A stretch of 10,449 bases of DNA, taken from NCBI GenBank assembly GCA_020054055.1, contig JAGVLZ010000052.1:1-10449 (forward strand). The letters are read 5' to 3'. Position numbers and translations under genes: made by a program. This stretch comes from Phycisphaerales bacterium (GTDB taxonomy: Bacteria; Planctomycetota; Phycisphaerae; Phycisphaerales; UBA1924). This document shows positions 6,518-10,449 of this stretch, piece after piece; within the stretch, counting starts at the first letter, position 1; the number at the start of each line of letters is the position of its first letter. Below the pieces are notes generated by a model that searched no databases, had not been told where the DNA came from, and saw nothing but the letters and a program-made list of their open reading frames with translations.

Positions 6518-6630
6518 TGTGCCCTCTTCGGGGCGATCACAATGGATGGTGTGAAAAACCCGACAATGTCTGTCGAAACCGCTACGGATCGTGGTAATGA
6601 CCTGTCGGTTGCTGTCGGAACACCGAAGAC

Positions 6631-6670
6631 GTTCACCACCGCAACACTGAGGCACAGCGAAAGGCAGGGA
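6631..6670 (-). repeat. Dispersed pyrimidine-rich intergenic repeat, copy 2 (inverted)
   Basis: Read on the minus strand, this contains TTTCGCTGTGCCTCAGTG and GCGGTGGTGAAC, matching the pattern of copies 1 and 3 in opposite orientation to copy 3. The pair brackets about 80 bases. Confidence 0.5.
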
Positions 6671-6750
6671 AAAGTAGTCAAAAAGGCAGGGACGATCAGC
6701 GGCACCGGCCTGAATCATGGCTTTGTCGTCTTTGTCCCAGTTCCCCATCT

Positions 6751-6791
6751 CAATCTCTTCTCTGTGTCTCTGTGCCTCCATCGTAAATGCC
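6751..6791 (+). repeat. Dispersed pyrimidine-rich intergenic repeat, copy 3
   Basis: It reads TCTTCTCTGTGTCTCTGTGC then CTCCATCGTAAATGCC, matching the layout of copy 1, including the AATGCC end. It runs into the hairpin that precedes fabI. Confidence 0.55.
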
Positions 6792-6798
6792 TTTACGA
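6781..6798 (+). promoter_or_regulatory. Perfect small hairpin directly before fabI start
   Basis: TCGTAAA-TGCC-TTTACGA forms a perfect 7-bp stem with a 4-base loop, ending 7 bases before the fabI ATG, where a ribosome site is expected. No clear Shine-Dalgarno sequence is present. It could affect translation initiation or be a chance product of the repeat boundary. Confidence 0.4.
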
Positions 6799-6805
6799 TT
6801 CAGGC

Positions 6806-7591
6806 ATGTCAATCCTCAACGGCAAAGTCGGCCTCATCTTCGGCGTCGCCAACGATCGCTCCTACGCGACCTTCATCGCGGAGTCGGTCATCAAACTCGG
6901 CGGGCGCTGCGCCTTCACGCATCTCCCCGGAGAAAAGAATGAGCGCCGCACGCGCAAGGCCGTCGAGAGCCTCGGCATCACCGATGCGTGGATGGTGCCG
7001 TGCGACGCGGGCAAGGATGAGGATCTCGACGCCGTCTTCGCCGCGTACGCGAAGGCGCACTCGCGCCTGGACTTTGTCGTTCACTCGATCGCGTTCGCCG
7101 ATCGCGAGTGGCTCGTCCCCGGCAAGTTCAACGAGACGCCGCGCGCGTCGTACCTCTCCGCGATCGACATTTCCGCCTATACCTTGGCCGCGATGGCGAA
7201 GCGCGCCGCGCCGTTGATGCGCGACTCGGGAGGAGGCTCGATCCTCGCGATGTCGTACTACGGCTCGGAGAAAGTCGTGCCGGGGTACAACGTCATGGGC
7301 GTCGCGAAGGCGGCGCTCGAGTGCACCGCGCGCTACCTCGCCGCCGAACTCGGCCAGGCGAATATCCGTGTCAACACGATCTCCGGCGGCCCGCTGCGCA
7401 CCCTCGCGTCGTCGGCGGTGGGGGGCATCGACACGATGCTCGAGCACACGCCCACCCGCGCCCCCCTCCGGCGCAACATCGAGGGCAAGGAAGTCGGCGG
7501 CACGGCCGCGTGGCTCATCTCCGACCTCTCATCGGGAGTCACCGGCGAGAACATCTACGTCGATTGCGGCGTGAACATCATCGGCGTGTGA
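6806..7591 (+). CDS. fabI: Enoyl-[acyl-carrier-protein] reductase (NADH), FabI
   Basis: This enzyme catalyses the last reduction in each cycle of type II fatty acid synthesis, turning enoyl-ACP into acyl-ACP with NAD(P)H. The 261-residue protein matches the FabI length (E. coli 262). The N-terminal atypical Rossmann motif is KVGLIFGVANDRSYATFIAE. The catalytic signature is MSYYGSEKVVPGYNVMGVAK, with Tyr151, Tyr161 and Lys168 corresponding to E. coli Tyr146, Tyr156 and Lys163. HSIAFA carries Ala where E. coli has Gly93, as in some other FabI proteins. VNTISGGPLRTLASS and the end GENIYVDCGVNI are also typical. The frame is open upstream to 6542, but that part translates repeat DNA, so ATG 6806 (MSILNGKVGLIFG) is chosen by family alignment. 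No clear ribosome site precedes it; a hairpin does. I see no obvious terminator after it. Confidence 0.95.
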   Translation: MSILNGKVGLIFGVANDRSYATFIAESVIKLGGRCAFTHLPGEKNERRTRKAVESLGITDAWMVPCDAGKDEDLDAVFAAYAKAHSRLDFVVHSIAFADREWLVPGKFNETPRASYLSAIDISAYTLAAMAKRAAPLMRDSGGGSILAMSYYGSEKVVPGYNVMGVAKAALECTARYLAAELGQANIRVNTISGGPLRTLASSAVGGIDTMLEHTPTRAPLRRNIEGKEVGGTAAWLISDLSSGVTGENIYVDCGVNIIGV

Positions 7592-7863
7592 CACCCCATC
7601 GGCTCTTCTCGCTCTGGGAGGACGGGACCGATATTCCATTGCCCGACTTACCCATACAAAGACCAAATTGAATGCAAGACTATCCCCTACCGCGGCGTTT
7701 TCGGATCGGAATTCCTCAGAATAGACGCATAGTTCGGTGATCTTCAAGATTATTCCTTGCATCTCGAAGAATTTGGTGGATTCTCCAGGTCAGGCTACAT
7801 TGACGTTGCGCCCGAAGCCGGTCCAGCGGCATTGGCCTTGGCGGTGGGCTAGGAGAAAAGAAA

Positions 7864-9504
7864 ATGTCCAGCATTCGCACGGGTTTGGTCGCGTTGGTTC
7901 TCCTGTCGGGTTCGGGCTCGTCCCTCGCGGAGAATCGAACCTTCGACGGCAGCGGGAACAACATCGCCAGCCCGGCGTTCGGCGCGGCGGGAACGAATCT
8001 TCTACGCCTCTCCATTCCTGCCTACTCGGACGGCCTGTCGGCGATGGCCGGCGCTTCTCGCCCGAACCCGCGCGATATCTCGAACGCGGTGGTGGCGCAG
8101 GGAGGCTCGATACTGAACAGCCGCGGCATGTCCGACCTTGTCTGGCAGTGGGGCCAGTTCATTGACCATGACCTGAGCCTGACGTCCGCGGGGGCAACCG
8201 AATCGGCGCCGATCCCGACGAGCCCCGGAGATCCGGGCTTTGTCGGCACGCCGATCGGGTTCACCCGCTCGATCTACGACGCAACCACAGGGACGACGAA
8301 CGCTCGCCAGCAACCCAACGAGATTTCGGCGTTCATCGACGGCTCGATGGTTTATGGCTCCGATTCGGGGCGCGCGACCACGCTGCGCACCCTGAGCGGG
8401 GGCCGCCTCCTCACGACCGCGCACGCCAGCGGCGACCTCATGCCCTACAACACCTTCGGCCTGCCCAACGGCTCGGCACCCGGCTCCGATCCGACCACGT
8501 TCTTTGTCGGCGGCGACGTTCGCGTGAACGAGCAGGCGGGGCTGGCCTCGATGCACACCCTGTGGGTCCGCGAGCACAACCGTTGGGCCGACCAGATCGC
8601 CAAGGCGAATCCGGGGATGTCCGACGAAGACGTCTATCAGACGGCGCGCAAAATCGTCGGCGCCGAGATCCAGAAGATCACCTACTCCGACTGGCTTCCC
8701 TCGTTGCTCGGAGCGGGATCGTTGCCGGCATACGCGGGTTACAACTCGACGGTGGACGCCGGGATCGCGACCGAGTTCTCGACTGCGGCGTTCCGCATCG
8801 GTCACACTCTGCTCAGCCCGACACTGCTCCGGCTGAACAACGACGGGAGTGTCATCCCGCAGGGCAATCTGCCGCTCCAGAGCGCCTTCTTCGACCCCAC
8901 GCTCATCCCAGGCGCGGGGGGCATCGATCCGATCCTCAAGGGGCTGGCCTCCCAAGCGGCGCAGGAGATCGATACGAAGATCGTTGATGATGTTCGCAAC
9001 TTCCTGTTCGGCCCTCCCGGCGCCGGCGGGTTCGATCTTGCGGTGCTCAACATTCAGCGCGGGCGCGACCACGGCATCTGCGATTACAACACCCTCCGCG
9101 TCGACATGGGGCTGACCGCCGCGGCGTCGTTCGCCGACATCTCAAGCGACGTGGCCGTGCAGGCCGCGCTCGCCTCCGTCTACCCCGATGTCAACAGCAT
9201 CGACCCGTGGGTCGGCATGCTCGCCGAGGATCATCTCCCCGGCGGCAGCGTCGGCGAACTCATGAGCCTCATCATCCTGGACCAGTTCGAGCGCACTCGC
9301 GACGGCGACCGGTTCTTCTACCTCAACGACCCGGAACTCGCCCCCTACCTCGCGCTGATCGATTCGACAACTCTGGGCGACGTGATCGAGTTCAACACCG
9401 GAATCGACACGCTCCAGGCGGATGTCTTCTTCGTCCCGACTCCGGCGGCCTTCGCTCTTCTCGTCCCGAGTGCGGTCCTGATTGCCCGTCGCCGGCGCGC
9501 GTAA
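7864..9504 (+). CDS. Secreted animal-type haem peroxidase with PEP-CTERM-like tail
   Basis: This 546-residue protein of the animal haem peroxidase (An_peroxidase) superfamily uses peroxide to oxidise substrates outside the cytoplasm. A signal peptide covers residues 1-22 (MSSIRTGLVALVLLS..., likely cleavage after SSLA). The distal haem site QWGQFIDHD gives Gln98, Asp101, His102 and Asp103, matching myeloperoxidase Gln91, Asp94, His95 and the calcium ligand Asp96. RVNE gives catalytic Arg220 and Glu223 (myeloperoxidase Arg239, Glu242); Gln224 replaces Met243, so no sulfonium haem bond is expected. FRIGHT supplies proximal His314, and LNIQRGRDHG supplies the supporting Asn396. The C-terminus (about 524-546) reads VPTPAAFALL, a hydrophobic stretch, then RRRRA, like a PEP-CTERM/exosortase sorting signal. 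ATG 7864 has AGGAG upstream. It is a stand-alone gene ended by a hairpin. The substrate is unknown. Confidence 0.93.
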   Translation: MSSIRTGLVALVLLSGSGSSLAENRTFDGSGNNIASPAFGAAGTNLLRLSIPAYSDGLSAMAGASRPNPRDISNAVVAQGGSILNSRGMSDLVWQWGQFIDHDLSLTSAGATESAPIPTSPGDPGFVGTPIGFTRSIYDATTGTTNARQQPNEISAFIDGSMVYGSDSGRATTLRTLSGGRLLTTAHASGDLMPYNTFGLPNGSAPGSDPTTFFVGGDVRVNEQAGLASMHTLWVREHNRWADQIAKANPGMSDEDVYQTARKIVGAEIQKITYSDWLPSLLGAGSLPAYAGYNSTVDAGIATEFSTAAFRIGHTLLSPTLLRLNNDGSVIPQGNLPLQSAFFDPTLIPGAGGIDPILKGLASQAAQEIDTKIVDDVRNFLFGPPGAGGFDLAVLNIQRGRDHGICDYNTLRVDMGLTAAASFADISSDVAVQAALASVYPDVNSIDPWVGMLAEDHLPGGSVGELMSLIILDQFERTRDGDRFFYLNDPELAPYLALIDSTTLGDVIEFNTGIDTLQADVFFVPTPAAFALLVPSAVLIARRRRA

Positions 9505-9525
9505 CCGCAGTTTGATCTGACAACC

Positions 9526-9557
9526 CATGGTCCGCGCACCCAGGTGCGCGGGCCATG
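9526..9557 (+). terminator. Hairpin terminator after the peroxidase gene
   Basis: CATGGTCCGCGCAC pairs with GTGCGCGGGCCATG around a CCAG loop: 14 positions with a single T-G wobble, beginning 22 bases after the peroxidase stop. The downstream tract TTCATTT is only moderately T-rich. It may also help stop the convergent phosphotransferase transcript. Confidence 0.7.
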
Positions 9558-9566
9558 TTCATTTCG

Positions 9567-9663
9567 GGGTGCCGACACCGATCCCGCCGCGCGTCGGTGG
9601 TGCGAACTTGCTGGGCGTCACCACCCGCCGACGATCCCGACGCGCCTGGAGGTGGTGGCACCC
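9567..9663. repeat. Nested inverted repeats between convergent genes
   Basis: The outer arms are GGGTGCC (9567-9573) and GGCACCC (9657-9663). The inner arms are CGTCGGTGGTG (9592-9602) and CACCA-cccg-CCGACG (9619-9633), with a 4-base bulge. A direct near-repeat starting GATCCCG also occurs within it. It could be a terminator for the phosphotransferase, an RNA structure or a degenerate repeat element. Confidence 0.45.
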
Positions 9664-9677
9664 TCCGATGCCCCCGT

Positions 9678-10449
9678 TCACACCCTGAACTGCATCAGCA
9701 CGCGCTCCAACGTCTCGATCGCCGCGTTCATGTAGGAGCGCGACCCCTCGGTCTCAAGAAATGCGGGCGACGTCGCCGCCATCAGCGCCCGCCGAACGTT
9801 CGCCAGCGTCTGGTAGTCGTCGCTCACCTCCAAACCCATCGACTTCCGCGCCTTGGCCATCATCGAGACGGGCTTGATCCCCTCCAGCACCTGCGGGCGC
9901 GCCCAGTACATGCGCTCCAGGTACACCGCGTCCTCGACCCAGTGCCCACGGTGAGCGTCGGCGAAATCAAAGAGGATGTGCCCGGGGCCGCCCCAGGCGG
10001 AGCCGACGGGGCGCTCCATGCAGTTGCCGGGGTGCAGGTCGCCGTGGCAGATCGTGTTCATGGGGCGCGCCTCCCAGATGGCCAGCAGGCGGGGCAGCGA
10101 CTTCATCACATGCCGGATCGCCGCCGCCCACTCCGCCGCGTGCGGAATCGTCGGATTGTCATGGATCGCTTCGCGCGAGCGTTCGAGGAGAACGGGCCAG
10201 TTATGCGGCCTGGGTGGTTCGAGTGCAACCCGGCCGTCGCACACGCGATGGAAGTTCGTCGCGGCGTCGATCAGGTGTGGCAGCACGTCCTTGTGGAGGT
10301 GAGCCGCCACGGGGGTGCCCGGAAGGCGCTCCATCACCGCCCAAAGCACCGTGTGGTCCCCCAGTTGTTCGCCGTGCGCCACGACGCGGGGGGTGGGGGC
10401 TTCGCACGCGCCGAGCGACGAGAGCACCCGATGCTCGCGTTCGCCCAGC
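9678..10449 (-). CDS. Aminoglycoside phosphotransferase (APH)-like kinase, 5' end beyond window
   Basis: This is the C-terminal part of a phosphotransferase with the APH/choline-kinase protein-kinase-like fold, which transfers phosphate from ATP to a small molecule. Its substrate cannot be read from the sequence. About 256 codons are visible and the frame is open to the right edge (LGEREHRVLSSLGACEAPTP), so the start and the ATP-binding N-terminal lobe lie at least partly outside. A GTG at 10427 is probably internal, because the preceding REHRVL matches the usual family context. Seen: the hinge-like VMERLPGTPV, the catalytic-loop Brenner motif HGDLHPGN (His codon 10044-10046, Asp 10038-10040, Asn 10023-10025), and the metal-binding LFDFADAHRGHW. 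It converges with the peroxidase gene. Despite the family name, antibiotic resistance should not be assumed. Confidence 0.88.
   Translation of the reverse strand, partial: LGEREHRVLSSLGACEAPTPRVVAHGEQLGDHTVLWAVMERLPGTPVAAHLHKDVLPHLIDAATNFHRVCDGRVALEPPRPHNWPVLLERSREAIHDNPTIPHAAEWAAAIRHVMKSLPRLLAIWEARPMNTICHGDLHPGNCMERPVGSAWGGPGHILFDFADAHRGHWVEDAVYLERMYWARPQVLEGIKPVSMMAKARKSMGLEVSDDYQTLANVRRALMAATSPAFLETEGSRSYMNAAIETLERVLMQFRV

Larger units (their letters stand above)
6253..6805. other. Divergent dcd-fabI intergenic region, repeat-rich
   Basis: This 553-bp gap separates two divergent genes. It contains a possible dcd promoter (6406-6433), an 8-bp inverted repeat at 6423-6458, a TTACGATT dyad at 6483-6517, a CGACA/TGTCG dyad near 6563, two opposed copies of the pyrimidine-rich repeat, and a hairpin just before fabI. 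Open frames on either strand here translate the repeats (for example MEAQRHREE) and have no family similarity I recognise. No tRNA or protein gene is seen. Confidence 0.7.

Noticed and set aside
6461..6781. A 106-codon minus-strand open frame upstream of fabI
   Set aside because: It begins MEAQRHREE, a translation of the dispersed pyrimidine-rich repeat, and no part resembles a known protein.
6542..6805. An 88-residue N-terminal extension of fabI
   Set aside because: The extension translates intergenic repeat DNA, and the FabI family begins at MSILNGKVGL.
8002..9072. A 356-codon minus-strand open frame
   Set aside because: It lies antisense to the haem-binding core of the peroxidase and shows no family motif.

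Overview
The window reads as a chromosomal piece of a GC-rich planctomycete, perhaps a Phycisphaerae-like lineage. That is an inference from three things: a class II (B12-dependent) ribonucleotide reductase of the long NrdJ type, a secreted animal-type haem peroxidase ending in a VPTP...RRRR sorting tail, and GTGG-headed palindromic repeats. No rRNA or tRNA gene is visible to confirm it.

Layout. Positions 1-6252 carry a minus-strand series read from right to left: dcd (dCTP deaminase), a small lysine-rich basic protein, dinD (DNA-damage-inducible protein D family), a 112-residue coiled-coil-like protein, a 36-codon fragment copying the nrdJ 5' end, an unrecognised 140-residue protein, and nrdJ. 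nrdJ fills 1-3470 and runs off the left edge without its stop codon. The stretch from about 3471 to 5280 is visibly richer in A+T than its surroundings, except for the short nrdJ-like fragment. It looks like an accessory insertion between two deoxynucleotide genes.

Positions 6253-6805 form a repeat-rich intergenic region between divergent dcd and fabI. fabI (enoyl-ACP reductase, plus strand) is followed by a 546-residue secreted haem peroxidase (plus strand) with a strong hairpin terminator. The right edge holds the 3' part of a minus-strand APH-type phosphotransferase, truncated by the window.

How the genes fit together. dcd and nrdJ both feed DNA precursor synthesis: NrdJ makes deoxynucleotides, and Dcd turns dCTP into dUTP for dTTP supply. 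The dinD cluster lies between them in the same orientation and reads into nrdJ, so nrdJ transcription may pass through it. The most notable observations are two. First, the first 25 codons of nrdJ are duplicated 559 bp upstream, flanking the 140-residue gene. Second, a pair of inverted REP-like palindromes is inserted in frame inside the nrdJ coding sequence. fabI, the peroxidase and the phosphotransferase look like ordinary unrelated neighbours.
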